A DNA stretch of 64,000 nucleotides from positions 3,816,501 through 3,880,500 of the forward strand of contig NZ_CP129672.1 of the NCBI RefSeq assembly GCF_030505195.1. The letters run 5' to 3'. This document shows, piece by piece, positions 1 to 6,542 of this stretch; within the stretch, counting starts at the first letter, position 1, and each line of letters begins with the position of its first letter. The translations under genes were made by a program, and so were the position numbers. The notes beneath the pieces were generated by a model that was given only the letters and a program-made list of their open reading frames with translations, did no database searches and had not been told where the DNA came from. The stretch is from Comamonas testosteroni. Its GTDB lineage: Bacteria > Pseudomonadota > Gammaproteobacteria > Burkholderiales > Burkholderiaceae_C.

Positions 1-177
1 TGCAGAGGACGGCTCCTGAATCTGGTGCAGGCAAGGCGCGCCGATGGCGGCCAGCAGTTCTCGTTTGCGCTGCTCGGTCAGGTCGCGGGCTGCCTGAGTG
101 TTCTCAGGCGATACACCTCCCTCAACGAACGCTGCAGATGCCAGTGCGTCGATGGCCAGGGTGATCTTGTCTTGCAT
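1..177 (-). CDS. Hypothetical phage protein, 5' part only (runs off the left edge)
   Basis: The first 59 codons are visible, starting at an ATG at 175-177 behind a GGGAG ribosome site. The protein begins MQDKITLAIDALASA and is alanine- and glutamate-rich with a helical look; the rest lies outside the window. It follows the methyltransferase gene on the same strand, with a terminator-like hairpin in the gap, so it belongs to the leftward early operon of the prophage. No family is recognised. Confidence 0.6.
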   Translation of the reverse strand, partial: MQDKITLAIDALASAAFVEGGVSPENTQAARDLTEQRKRELLAAIGAPCLHQIQEPSSA

Positions 178-196
178 ATAGGTGGCTCCCAGAATG

Positions 197-219
197 AGAA
201 AAGCCCGCGGCTGCGGGCT
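197..219 (-). terminator. Hairpin plus short U-tract between dcm and the next gene
   Basis: A perfect 7-base stem (agcccgc/gcgggct at 202-208 and 213-219, 4-base loop) is followed on the minus strand by a TTTTCTC run. It sits directly ahead of the ribosome site of the next gene. It is one of a series of similar hairpins in this arm. Confidence 0.55.
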
Positions 220-232
220 GGGGTGTTGGTGG

Positions 233-2053
233 TCAGGCGACTTTTCGGAGCTGGCCTGCTTCGCTGTAGTTCGCGGCCACGATGGCGCGCGAGAGGGGCG
301 GGCATACGCTGTTGCCGCACATACGGACCTGGGCGGTCTTGGTGATGGCCTCACCGGCGGCGCCGCGGTCGATGATGTAGCTCTCGGGGAAGCCCTGTGC
401 TCGGTAAAGCTCGCGCGGTGTGAGCATGCGCAGGCCAATGTCCACGATAGCGTAGGGCTCACCGTGGACCATGACCAGGCCCATGCGATCCTTCGTGGGG
501 ATCGTGTGCATGGGATCTGCGCAGCTCGCGTCCTGGCCGCCCTCGCTGTAATACTTCACGAGGAAGGCTCGGACTTCCCCGGCATGGCCGCCGCCCGCAG
601 TCAGCGTCGGGAATGGCTCCTCATGCGACTGGCCGAACTGGTTATTGCGCAGCTTGACCATGTGGCTGGTGACCAGGCCTGCGGTCGCGCCCTGGGCGGT
701 GACGGTGTTGAGCGGCGCGGCCACATCGCGGATACCGTGGCTGAATCGCTTTGTCCCGTCCTTGCCTTCGCCGTGGCCCAGGTGCACCAGGTTGGCAGTG
801 ACCAGGCCCATGGTGTTGCCGGTGCTGGGCCGGGCGGGTGTTCCGCCGGCGGTTACGGTATGCAGAGGCTCGTCTGCTGCTGAGCCGACACTGCCCGCGC
901 GAAACTTGGTCAGGTGAGCAGTCACCAAGCTGTGGTGATCGCTGGTGGTGACGGTGCCGGTGGGATGATCCAGCTCGGTGCCGACCACGCCTGTGTAATG
1001 CTTGGCCAGGAAGGCCTGCACCAAGGCATGCTTTGGGCTGCCCACCACGGTGCCCAGTGGCTTATCCAGGCCGGGCACGCGCGGCGCCTGGCCGGCGCGC
1101 TCTCCATAGCCGGTTTGCACCAGCGTCGGCACGGCGAGGGCAAAGTGCCCGCCCTTGATCTGGGCCATTTGGGTGCGCAGTGGTTCGTCAGCCCGGAAGG
1201 TGCGCTGTGTGCTGGCGTTGGCGTGCTCGGTCAGGAATGGCGCGCTGTCTCCCACGATGAAAGGCTTGGCTGTCTTGACCACATAGCGGTCGATGCCCTT
1301 GGCAATGCGCCTGCAGGTGGCATCCGCCAGCGGGCGCTCGCGCTCGAAGATGGACGGCGCGGCAATGCTCCAGTCGATGCACTCGGCCGCAGTGCGCCAG
1401 GGCTTGAATCCCTTGGCAACCTTGCCGCTCTCGTCGGGCTGGGCGTGGGTGGGCTGCGGCCAGCTGATGGGCAGGCCATCGCGGCGGGCCACCAGGAATA
1501 GACGCTTGCGAATGGTCGGGGCTCCGAAGTCGCAGGCGCGCAGCTCCTTCCATTCGACCTTGTAGCCCAGGTTGCGCAGCTGGCTCACCCAGCGCTGGAA
1601 GGTCTGGCCCTTGCGTTCTGGGCACGGCCGCGAGTCCACGCCCAGCGGCCCCCAGGTCTGGAATTCCTCGACGTTCTCCAGGCAAATGACGCGAGGGCGG
1701 GTCAACTTGGCCCACTTGATCACCACCCAGGCCAGGCCGCGAATCTTCTTGCTGACAGGCTTGCCGCCCTTGGCCTTGCTGAAGTGCTTGCAATCCGGAC
1801 TGGCCCAGAGCAGGCCGACCGGCTGCCCGTCAGTGACTGCCAGCGGGTCCACCTCAAACACATCGCTGCAGAAGTGGCGCGTTTGCGGATGGTTAGCAGT
1901 GTGCAGGCTGACGGCTTCGGGGTCGTGGTTGACGGCGATATCGACATGGCGACCGATGGCCTGCTCGATACCGGTGGAGGCTCCACCGCCGCCAGCAAAC
2001 AGATCCACGACCAGCTCAGTGTGGACGGGCAGCACGAATTGAGGGGTAAGCAT
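233..2053 (-). CDS. Phage C5-cytosine DNA methyltransferase with an internal repeat array
   Basis: Transfers a methyl group from S-adenosylmethionine to cytosine in DNA. In phages this usually protects against host restriction or mimics the host pattern. The 606-residue protein starts MLTPQFVLPV at 2053 behind a GGAG site. Motif I is VVDLFAGGGGAS (about 15-26), the catalytic Cys88 lies in SPDCKHFS, ENV is at 126-128, the motif VIII-like RKRLFLVARRDG is near 182-193, and the C-terminus has LTPRELYRAQGFP and CGNSV. Between the catalytic core and the C-terminal motifs, about residues 270-540, are roughly seven imperfect copies of a 30-45 residue unit with a P-(L)-x-T-V-T-A core followed by L-V-x-A-x-L-x-K. 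The repeats make the protein longer than a standard Dcm (about 330-470 residues). It lies 43 bases after the reverse transcriptase gene in the same operon. Confidence 0.9.
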   Translation of the reverse strand: MLTPQFVLPVHTELVVDLFAGGGGASTGIEQAIGRHVDIAVNHDPEAVSLHTANHPQTRHFCSDVFEVDPLAVTDGQPVGLLWASPDCKHFSKAKGGKPVSKKIRGLAWVVIKWAKLTRPRVICLENVEEFQTWGPLGVDSRPCPERKGQTFQRWVSQLRNLGYKVEWKELRACDFGAPTIRKRLFLVARRDGLPISWPQPTHAQPDESGKVAKGFKPWRTAAECIDWSIAAPSIFERERPLADATCRRIAKGIDRYVVKTAKPFIVGDSAPFLTEHANASTQRTFRADEPLRTQMAQIKGGHFALAVPTLVQTGYGERAGQAPRVPGLDKPLGTVVGSPKHALVQAFLAKHYTGVVGTELDHPTGTVTTSDHHSLVTAHLTKFRAGSVGSAADEPLHTVTAGGTPARPSTGNTMGLVTANLVHLGHGEGKDGTKRFSHGIRDVAAPLNTVTAQGATAGLVTSHMVKLRNNQFGQSHEEPFPTLTAGGGHAGEVRAFLVKYYSEGGQDASCADPMHTIPTKDRMGLVMVHGEPYAIVDIGLRMLTPRELYRAQGFPESYIIDRGAAGEAITKTAQVRMCGNSVCPPLSRAIVAANYSEAGQLRKVA

Positions 2054-2070
2054 AGGGCTCCAGAAAGCAA

Positions 2071-2090
2071 AAATCCCGCTCAGTGGCGGG
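2071..2090 (-). terminator. Weak hairpin and U-tract before the methyltransferase gene
   Basis: A 5-base stem (cccgc at 2075-2079, gcggg at 2086-2090) is followed on the minus strand by ATTTTTGC. It lies between the reverse transcriptase stop and the methyltransferase ribosome site. Confidence 0.4.
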
Positions 2091-2096
2091 CTGTGA

Positions 2097-3197
2097 TCAG
2101 TGGTGTTTGCGAAATGCCTTACTGAGGTGCAATCCCTCAATGGCATGCCCGCGTCTAAGTAGCGCTCTGCAGATGAGCGCCTGTTCGTTGTGGCTTGCGC
2201 TGGACTGGCGCACCAGGCCGAGATAGCTGTTGCCGCTGGCGTAAACCTCATCGGCTGGCATGACCTCGATGCGCGTCAGCGCTTGCTGTAGCGTTCGTGG
2301 CCGCGTTGTTCGCCGCCAGGGGTGGATCGTCTGGCCCACGTAATCGATACCGCGGCTGATCGGTTGCAGCACGGTCTTGCGTGGATTCAGCTGCAGACCC
2401 AGGCTAGGAAGGAATGCATTGATGCTGGCCAATGCCCCATTGAGCCACTGGGGTGACTCGTGCAGCAGCACCATGTCATCGACATAGCGGGTGTAGCGCC
2501 TGGCCTTGATACCGTGCTTGACATGCTGGTCCAGCTCATTGAGCAGGACATTGGCAAAGAACTGGCTGCTCAGGTTGCCGATGGGTAGCCCGCAGTAGGG
2601 CTTCGCATTGGCGAGGCGTTTGTGCGCCGGTACTGCGGCCAGGGTCTCAGCGCAGCCGCGCTGCTCAAAGTCAACGCGTGGGTCATTGAAGAGAATGATC
2701 TTGGTCAAGCCGCGCCACCAGCGCTCCGGGATCCGCTGGACCAGCAAGGGCCAGACAACTCGCTTGTCGATCGAGACAAAGAAATTGGCCAGATCAATCT
2801 TCAGGTAATGCCCGGGCACCGACCAGTTCTGCGTCTGGCTGCGCACCTTGGCCTCCAGGCGCTGGGCTGCGTACAGCGTTCCGCGTCCCGGGATGCCTGC
2901 ACAGGAGTCCGCGATAAAGCGGCGGTGGAACCGATCGGCAATCTGGTTGTAGAGCAGATGGTGCACGATGCGGTCTCCAAATTGGGCAGCCCAGACTTCG
3001 CGCGGCCGTGGCCGGCTGATCGCAAAGCAGATGGATGGACCGGGCCGGTAGCTGCCATCCTGCAGCTCTTCATGCAGTTGCATGAGATTGGATTCCAGTG
3101 CCTGCTCGAAAAGCAGTGCGCTGGCCGTAGTGCGTTTGTGCTGGCGGCAGTCAAAGTAAGCCTGCACCAGCTTCTCGAGCGAATAGCCAGTATCCAT
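2097..3197 (-). CDS. Reverse transcriptase of diversity-generating-retroelement type
   Basis: RNA-directed DNA polymerase of 366 residues. The palm motifs are LKIDLANFFVSI (132-143), GLPIGNLSSQFFANVLLNEL (203-222) and YVDD (238-241). The IGxxxSQ form of motif 4 is the hallmark of DGR enzymes; group II intron and retron enzymes have QGxxxSP. There is no maturase or endonuclease extension, and the length fits DGR enzymes. The gene starts 15 bases after the end of a 120-base repeat shared with the neighbouring DUF1566 gene, the usual place for a DGR template repeat. No accessory Avd-like gene is visible between 1 and 5,700. It is part of the leftward early operon. The family call is strong; activity cannot be judged. 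Confidence 0.88.
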   Translation of the reverse strand: MDTGYSLEKLVQAYFDCRQHKRTTASALLFEQALESNLMQLHEELQDGSYRPGPSICFAISRPRPREVWAAQFGDRIVHHLLYNQIADRFHRRFIADSCAGIPGRGTLYAAQRLEAKVRSQTQNWSVPGHYLKIDLANFFVSIDKRVVWPLLVQRIPERWWRGLTKIILFNDPRVDFEQRGCAETLAAVPAHKRLANAKPYCGLPIGNLSSQFFANVLLNELDQHVKHGIKARRYTRYVDDMVLLHESPQWLNGALASINAFLPSLGLQLNPRKTVLQPISRGIDYVGQTIHPWRRTTRPRTLQQALTRIEVMPADEVYASGNSYLGLVRQSSASHNEQALICRALLRRGHAIEGLHLSKAFRKHH

Positions 3198-3595
3198 AGT
3201 ATGTCTCGGTGGAATCTGCGGACGGGACGAACTCGGAACTCGTAGTTCCGGTAGTAGTTGCTCGTGTTCGCGTACTCAAAATCGACGGCCCAGGCCCAGT
3301 GCTCGCCATCCGGAGTGCGCGACCAGTACCAGCCATCGGTATCGAAGAACTTACGGCTATTGATATAGGCCAGCATCAGATCTTCCTTGTCAGGTGCGCG
3401 CCAGTCGCTGAAGCCGTTCAGCTCATCGCCTTCGGCCACGACCTGTTCCACTCGGCTGAATGGAATATCGGCATGGTCAAACTCAATCCCTCCGGGGATG
3501 ACGACGTGGTGCTCCAGGCCGTCGATGAGGCGGCTGCCGATGAAGATTCCGCCCTGTTCGGGCCATGGCTGGTTGATTGCGGGTGTGGTGCTCAT
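2801..3595 (-). CDS. Short DUF1566 paralogue whose 3' end is the candidate template repeat
   Basis: The reading frame opens at an ATG at 3595 behind a GGAG site and begins MSTTPAINQPWPEQGGIF. About 128 residues form a DUF1566 (C-type-lectin-like) domain ending in EFRVRPVRRF near base 3212. The frame has no stop there and runs on to 2801 out of frame with the reverse transcriptase (start 3197), so the last half of the 264-residue frame is probably meaningless. It resembles the next gene (3638-4225) from W-P-x-Q-G-G through the C-terminal motif, so the two look like duplicates. Its end is rich in AAC and TAC codons (EYANTSNYYRNYEF), as DGR template repeats are. It may be translated, may serve only as template, or both. 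Confidence 0.5.
   Translation of the reverse strand: MSTTPAINQPWPEQGGIFIGSRLIDGLEHHVVIPGGIEFDHADIPFSRVEQVVAEGDELNGFSDWRAPDKEDLMLAYINSRKFFDTDGWYWSRTPDGEHWAWAVDFEYANTSNYYRNYEFRVRPVRRFHRDILWILAIRSRSWCRLTLTAASTNALRPAHCFSSRHWNPISCNCMKSCRMAATGPVHPSALRSAGHGRAKSGLPNLETASCTICSTTRLPIGSTAALSRTPVQASRDAERCTQPSAWRPRCAARRRTGRCPGIT
3212..3331 (-). repeat. Candidate DGR template repeat (TR)
   Basis: 120 bases align without gaps to 3647-3766. Reading the minus strand, the last 32 bases are identical, as expected for the initiation-of-homing end. By eye there are 28 mismatches. In the 30 bases next to the identical block, 8 of 11 TR adenines differ in the partner, against 5 of 19 other bases. Further upstream the mismatches show no adenine preference. 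The repeat ends 15 bases before the reverse transcriptase ATG. Confidence 0.5.
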
Positions 3596-3637
3596 TGATG
3601 GCTCCGTGGTTGGTTTGAGAAGAAATGGTTGAAGGGC

Positions 3638-4225
3638 TCAGTAGATGAATCTGCGGACGGGACGAACTCGGAACTCGTGGCGCCGGTAGGTGCCGTTCGT
3701 GAAGCCGAACTCACAATCGACGGCCCAGGCGGTGCTCTGGCCGTAGTGAGTGCTACTCCAGTACCAGCTTTCATCACCGAAGAGGTGGGGCACATTGGCG
3801 GCTGCCAGCTGCAGTTCACGGCGGGCAGGGAGGTAGAAATCCTTGTGATCGTCAGCTGAGTGCGCGGTCGCCAGCTTTGCGGCGGGACATTCGTTGACTA
3901 GGCGGAGAGTGTTGTCCAGGCCGTCCCAGTGGGACAGGTCTCGCTCGCCATCCGGGCCCCACTTGGCAGAGCCGGAGTCTTTGGCATCTCCGCAATCGGC
4001 AACGATCAATCCATAGATCGTTCCGTCATCACCGCGCATGTCGCCGGCGTAGAAGCCACCTTGGTTGGGCCAGTAGTCGCCAATCTGGGGTTTGCAGCCT
4101 GGCTGAGCTGTGACTGCTGGGGCTTCGGCTCGGCCAATGCTCTGCATGAGTCGCTCCATGTTTGCCATGGCATCAGCAGTTGCGGCCGGCGGAAGGATGA
4201 TGACGTTCTGTGTGTGAATCTGCAC
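3638..4225 (-). CDS. DUF1566 / C-type-lectin-like protein, candidate DGR target
   Basis: 195 residues if started at the GTG at 4225, which has a strong AAGGAGA site 8 bases upstream. The open frame extends further upstream, but no better start is seen. The N-terminal 50 residues (VQIHTQNVIILPPAAT, then a short helix) form a linker. A DUF1566-type fold follows from about residue 55 to the end, with the family signature WYWSSTHYG, TAWAV and a closing RVRPVRRFIY. In known DGRs the variable residues sit just before this motif, which here reads CEFGFTNGTYRRH. There is no signal peptide or membrane segment, so the displayed location is unknown. DUF1566 domains also occur outside DGRs, so the target role rests on the adjacent reverse transcriptase and repeat. 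Confidence 0.75.
   Translation of the reverse strand: MQIHTQNVIILPPAATADAMANMERLMQSIGRAEAPAVTAQPGCKPQIGDYWPNQGGFYAGDMRGDDGTIYGLIVADCGDAKDSGSAKWGPDGERDLSHWDGLDNTLRLVNECPAAKLATAHSADDHKDFYLPARRELQLAAANVPHLFGDESWYWSSTHYGQSTAWAVDCEFGFTNGTYRRHEFRVRPVRRFIY
3647..3766 (-). repeat. Candidate DGR variable repeat (VR)
   Basis: This is the 3' end of the DUF1566 target gene, 92/120 identical to 3212-3331 without gaps, with the last 32 coding-strand bases identical. Codon changes relative to the template include AAC to TTC, AAC to GGC and AAC to CGC, all at adenines. It lies at the extreme 3' end of the gene, as VRs do. Confidence 0.5.
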
Positions 4226-4243
4226 GGAGTTCTCCTTTTGACG

Positions 4244-4268
4244 AAAAAAAGCCCGCGCAGTGGCGGGC
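4244..4268 (-). terminator. Terminator-like hairpin just upstream of the DUF1566 target gene
   Basis: A perfect stem (gcccgc at 4251-4256, gcgggc at 4263-4268) is followed on the minus strand by seven T residues and then the AAGGAGA ribosome site. It looks like a good intrinsic terminator, yet it sits inside the operon between rdgC and the target gene. Confidence 0.65.
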
Positions 4269-4325
4269 AGACGATTCATTGATGTGGGCGTGTGGCCCGG
4301 TTCATGCAAATCTATGAATAGGTGC

Positions 4326-5261
4326 TCATTGGCTGGCGCTGGAAGCCAGCGAGGTGGGCAGGTCGCACAGGCCGGTGCGGCCCTCGCCTCCCAGGGCCTC
4401 AATCAGGTCGGGAATCAGGCGCGACAGCTCGCCCGTGGCAATCGCCACATCGGTATCAAATCCGCCATCGTCCTTGCTGTTGCCGTCCATGACCGCATCC
4501 AGCAGCACGATGTTCTTGATCTGCAGGCCTTCGGTCAGCACAAAGCTCACACGATCGTCCCAGGTCATCGCCAGCTTGGTGGGCAGCTTGCCTTGCTCGA
4601 TGTGCTTGCGGACCTCATCAATATCCAGCGGGTGGCGGGCGTAGCGCACCACAGCCTTTGATTCGTCGCAGGCTTTCAGCTCCGTCTCGCGGTCGGCGGT
4701 GAAGCCGGTGGGCGGCTCCTGTGTCATCAGCCAATGCGCCATGGCGGCCTGTGGGCTGGTCTGGGTGTCCAGAAGGGCCAGAGATAAGCCGGGCAGGCCT
4801 TCGACCAGCAGCGTTACCACCTCGTCGGCGCGGCCCTGGGCGCTAGTGTCCAGCACCAAGGTGCGGGCCTGAGGATCGATCCAGACCCACATGCTGCCCT
4901 GCCTGGTGAAGGCCATGGGCAGCAGGTCCAGCCTGGCCTCGTCCTTGAGATCGCGCTTTTCCTTCTTGCCGGGCTTGCGGCCTTCGGTCTTTTCGATGTG
5001 CTCGGCCTTTTCATTGACCTTGCGATTGAGCACACTGGCCGGCAGCACCTTGGCCTCGGTCATGAAGCGCATGACCCATTGACCGGCCACGGACTCGACC
5101 AGGGTGCCATGAGCCTCGCCGCGCGGCGGCACCCAGCCCACGGAGCGCTCTTGTGTGGCGCCGCACTCCTCAAAGACTGTCTTTTGCAGGGCATCTTCCA
5201 GCGCCTGCAGATCGCTTTGCCAGCTTGAGGCAATGCGGTAAATGATCATGTTCTTGAACAT
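4326..5261 (-). CDS. rdgC: Recombination-associated protein RdgC
   Basis: RdgC forms a ring around double-stranded DNA and limits RecA activity. Phage copies may modulate recombination during replication. The 311-residue protein begins MFKNMIIYRIASSWQ and contains the conserved KEKRDLKDEARLDLLPMAF and VWIDPQARTLVLDTS stretches; its length is normal for the family. The start at 5261 has a GGAG site. A hairpin precedes the ribosome site. Early-operon placement is common for RdgC in phages of this group. Confidence 0.93.
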   Translation of the reverse strand: MFKNMIIYRIASSWQSDLQALEDALQKTVFEECGATQERSVGWVPPRGEAHGTLVESVAGQWVMRFMTEAKVLPASVLNRKVNEKAEHIEKTEGRKPGKKEKRDLKDEARLDLLPMAFTRQGSMWVWIDPQARTLVLDTSAQGRADEVVTLLVEGLPGLSLALLDTQTSPQAAMAHWLMTQEPPTGFTADRETELKACDESKAVVRYARHPLDIDEVRKHIEQGKLPTKLAMTWDDRVSFVLTEGLQIKNIVLLDAVMDGNSKDDGGFDTDVAIATGELSRLIPDLIEALGGEGRTGLCDLPTSLASSASQ

Positions 5262-5274
5262 CAGGACTCCAGAA

Positions 5275-5299
5275 AAGAGAAAGCCACCGGTGCGGTGGC
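5275..5299 (-). terminator. Hairpin upstream of rdgC
   Basis: A perfect 7-base stem (gccaccg at 5283-5289, cggtggc at 5293-5299, 3-base loop) is followed on the minus strand by a mixed TTTCTCTTTT run and then the GGAG site of rdgC. Confidence 0.45.
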
Positions 5300-5325
5300 G
5301 GATTGGGTGGAGGTGGGCGCTTCAG

Positions 5326-5523
5326 TCACGGCAGCTCTTTCAGGCATTGCACAGTCTTGTCGTCCAGCCACTCGGCATGCATGCCAGGACAGGCGAACTC
5401 ATCGCGCAGGCTTTGGGTGATGGATTGGGGTTCATCGGCTTGGGCATCAGGCTCGGACAGCCAGGCTGCGAGAAGTAGGGCGCCAACGATGATCAGCAGG
5501 GAGTCAACAATCGTCTTCAGCAT
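5326..5523 (-). CDS. Small phage protein with an N-terminal membrane segment
   Basis: 65 residues, started at the ATG at 5523 (AGGAG site 7 bases upstream). The longer frame from 5568 has no ribosome site. Residues 4-22 (TIVDSLLIIVGALLLAAWL) form a membrane helix or uncleaved signal. The acidic remainder has two cysteines (FACPG, QCLKEL) and probably faces the periplasm. No family is recognised. Confidence 0.6.
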   Translation of the reverse strand: MLKTIVDSLLIIVGALLLAAWLSEPDAQADEPQSITQSLRDEFACPGMHAEWLDDKTVQCLKELP

Positions 5524-5555
5524 GAGGATCTCCTGTTCAATTAAGCGCTTGCTGC

Positions 5556-5693
5556 TTAGAGGGGCCATGCTTCAGGCGTGAGGGCCATCACCACGGCCGC
5601 GCCGACCAGGCAGAAGAGGCCGAAGCCGGTGAGAGCCCATTGCGCCGCGAGCAGCAGCTTAGTGGTTGGGGTGGCGGTTGGTGCTGAATGCAT
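5556..5693 (-). CDS. Tiny phage membrane protein
   Basis: 45 residues with an AGGAG ribosome site. Residues 18-40 form one hydrophobic helix (WALTGFGLFCLVGAAVVMAL). It is the first well-supported gene of the leftward operon and sits 32 bases before the next small membrane gene. Function unknown. Confidence 0.5.
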   Translation of the reverse strand: MHSAPTATPTTKLLLAAQWALTGFGLFCLVGAAVVMALTPEAWPL

Positions 5694-5712
5694 GGAATCT
5701 CCTGAGGGCAAA

Positions 5713-5742
5713 GAAAAAGCCCGCGAGCGGTTGCTGCGGGCT
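5713..5742 (-). terminator. Terminator-like hairpin upstream of the tiny membrane gene
   Basis: A 7-base perfect stem (agcccgc at 5718-5724, gcgggct at 5736-5742) with an 11-base loop is followed on the minus strand by TTTTTC. It is the same design as the hairpins at 197, 2071 and 4244. Confidence 0.5.
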
Positions 5743-5866
5743 TGAATAAAGAGCCGGCGACCTTTCGGGTCGCGCCTGGGGAATAGTTCAGAGAGGGACG
5801 GCGGAGGAGAAGCCCCAGACCCGGCTGAAAAGGTAGATGACGCAGCTTTCCGCTGCCCGATGAGGG

Positions 5867-6085
5867 TCAGGCAGCAGAAATGCGCACTTGGGTTAATAAA
5901 AAGTTGCTGCGCCATCTGGCGTGACCACTGTCGCCACGACGCAAGCGCCGCGTTCCTAATTGCCGCCAGCCCAGGCCCATTCCTGAACTGCCGTACCTGC
6001 TCGAGTGGTCACGCCGGATGGCCCTGGTATCGCCCAGGGGTGGCGAGTGTTTTGAGTGGTGGGCCGGGTCGTCCGGCCTATTCAT
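5867..6085 (-). CDS. Doubtful 72-residue frame in the pL leader
   Basis: The frame begins MNRPDDPAHHSKHS and is basic toward the end. A GGAG lies 13 bases upstream of the ATG, slightly far. There is no recognisable domain, and the region otherwise has little coding character. Confidence 0.25.
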   Translation of the reverse strand: MNRPDDPAHHSKHSPPLGDTRAIRRDHSSRYGSSGMGLGWRQLGTRRLRRGDSGHARWRSNFLLTQVRISAA

Positions 6086-6165
6086 CTCGCATGTGTTCTC
6101 CTTCGCAGCGCGCGGCTGCCTGGTTGGGATGCTTTCGCTGGCATCGAATCAGCAGTGCTCTGGTC

Positions 6166-6378
6166 TCACGCGTTGCACTTCTTTCCGCGTGCAGTCCCCT
6201 CTCGGCGTGAACATGCAGGAGTGAACCCACATGCCCGGACTGCTTGCCCCGTGTACCGACTCGCTCGGCTTGGGGACGGGTTTAACCCGCGCCAGGCGCT
6301 GTTGATCACTGCGGCCGGCCATTTACTCTTTGGCTTTTTAAAGACCCGTGGCACGCGGCTCGATCGCTTGGCACCCAT
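6166..6378 (-). CDS. Doubtful basic 70-residue frame, first after pL
   Basis: The frame starts MGAKRSSRVPRVFKKPKSK and is strongly basic (many R and K). It is the first open frame after the leftward promoter, where lambda has its antiterminator N. It has no ribosome site, and its ATG lies within a hairpin at the very start of the expected transcript. It could equally be untranslated leader. Confidence 0.25.
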   Translation of the reverse strand: MGAKRSSRVPRVFKKPKSKWPAAVINSAWRGLNPSPSRASRYTGQAVRACGFTPACSRREGTARGKKCNA

Positions 6379-6405
6379 CGCTGCGTTTTGTTGCTGCGAT
6401 GGGTG
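6374..6405 (-). other. Hairpin at the 5' end of the pL transcript
   Basis: acccatcgctgc and gctgcgatgggt form an inverted repeat (11 of 12 bases pair) with an 8-base spacer, right at the predicted transcript start. It could stabilise the leader or be a protein site. Confidence 0.4.
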
Positions 6406-6447
6406 TACTTTAGCGAAACGCAAAACAATGGTCAATAGCGTTACGCG
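6406..6447 (-). promoter_or_regulatory. Leftward early promoter/operator (pL)
   Basis: On the minus strand a TTGACC -35 (6430-6435) and a TAAAGT -10 (6407-6412) are 17 bases apart. Two quasi-palindromic 9-mers, GCGTAACGC and GCGTTTCGC, flank the -35 and abut the -10 and are likely repressor sites. All 42 bases are identical to the rightward element at 8695-8736 in inverted orientation. It would drive the whole left arm, including rdgC, the DGR and the methyltransferase. Confidence 0.8.
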
Positions 6448-6493
6448 AAAATATATGCCATGGACTTCATCCATGACCACACACCACACAGAC

Positions 6494-6519
6494 GAAAAAA
6501 AGCCCGCCGATGGCGGGCT
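6494..6519 (-). terminator. Terminator of the repressor operon
   Basis: A perfect 8-base stem (agcccgcc at 6501-6508, ggcgggct at 6512-6519) with a 3-base loop is followed on the minus strand by seven T residues. It lies 24 bases after the stop of the 322-residue gene and before pL. Confidence 0.8.
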
Positions 6520-6542
6520 TGTCTAGAGGATCAGGTACGGGA

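Noticed and set aside
3213..3331. Treating the paralogue repeat as a second variable repeat with the true template elsewhere
   Set aside because: Not excluded, but no third copy of the 32-base identical end is seen in the window, and this copy is in the standard template position, rich in AAC and TAC codons.
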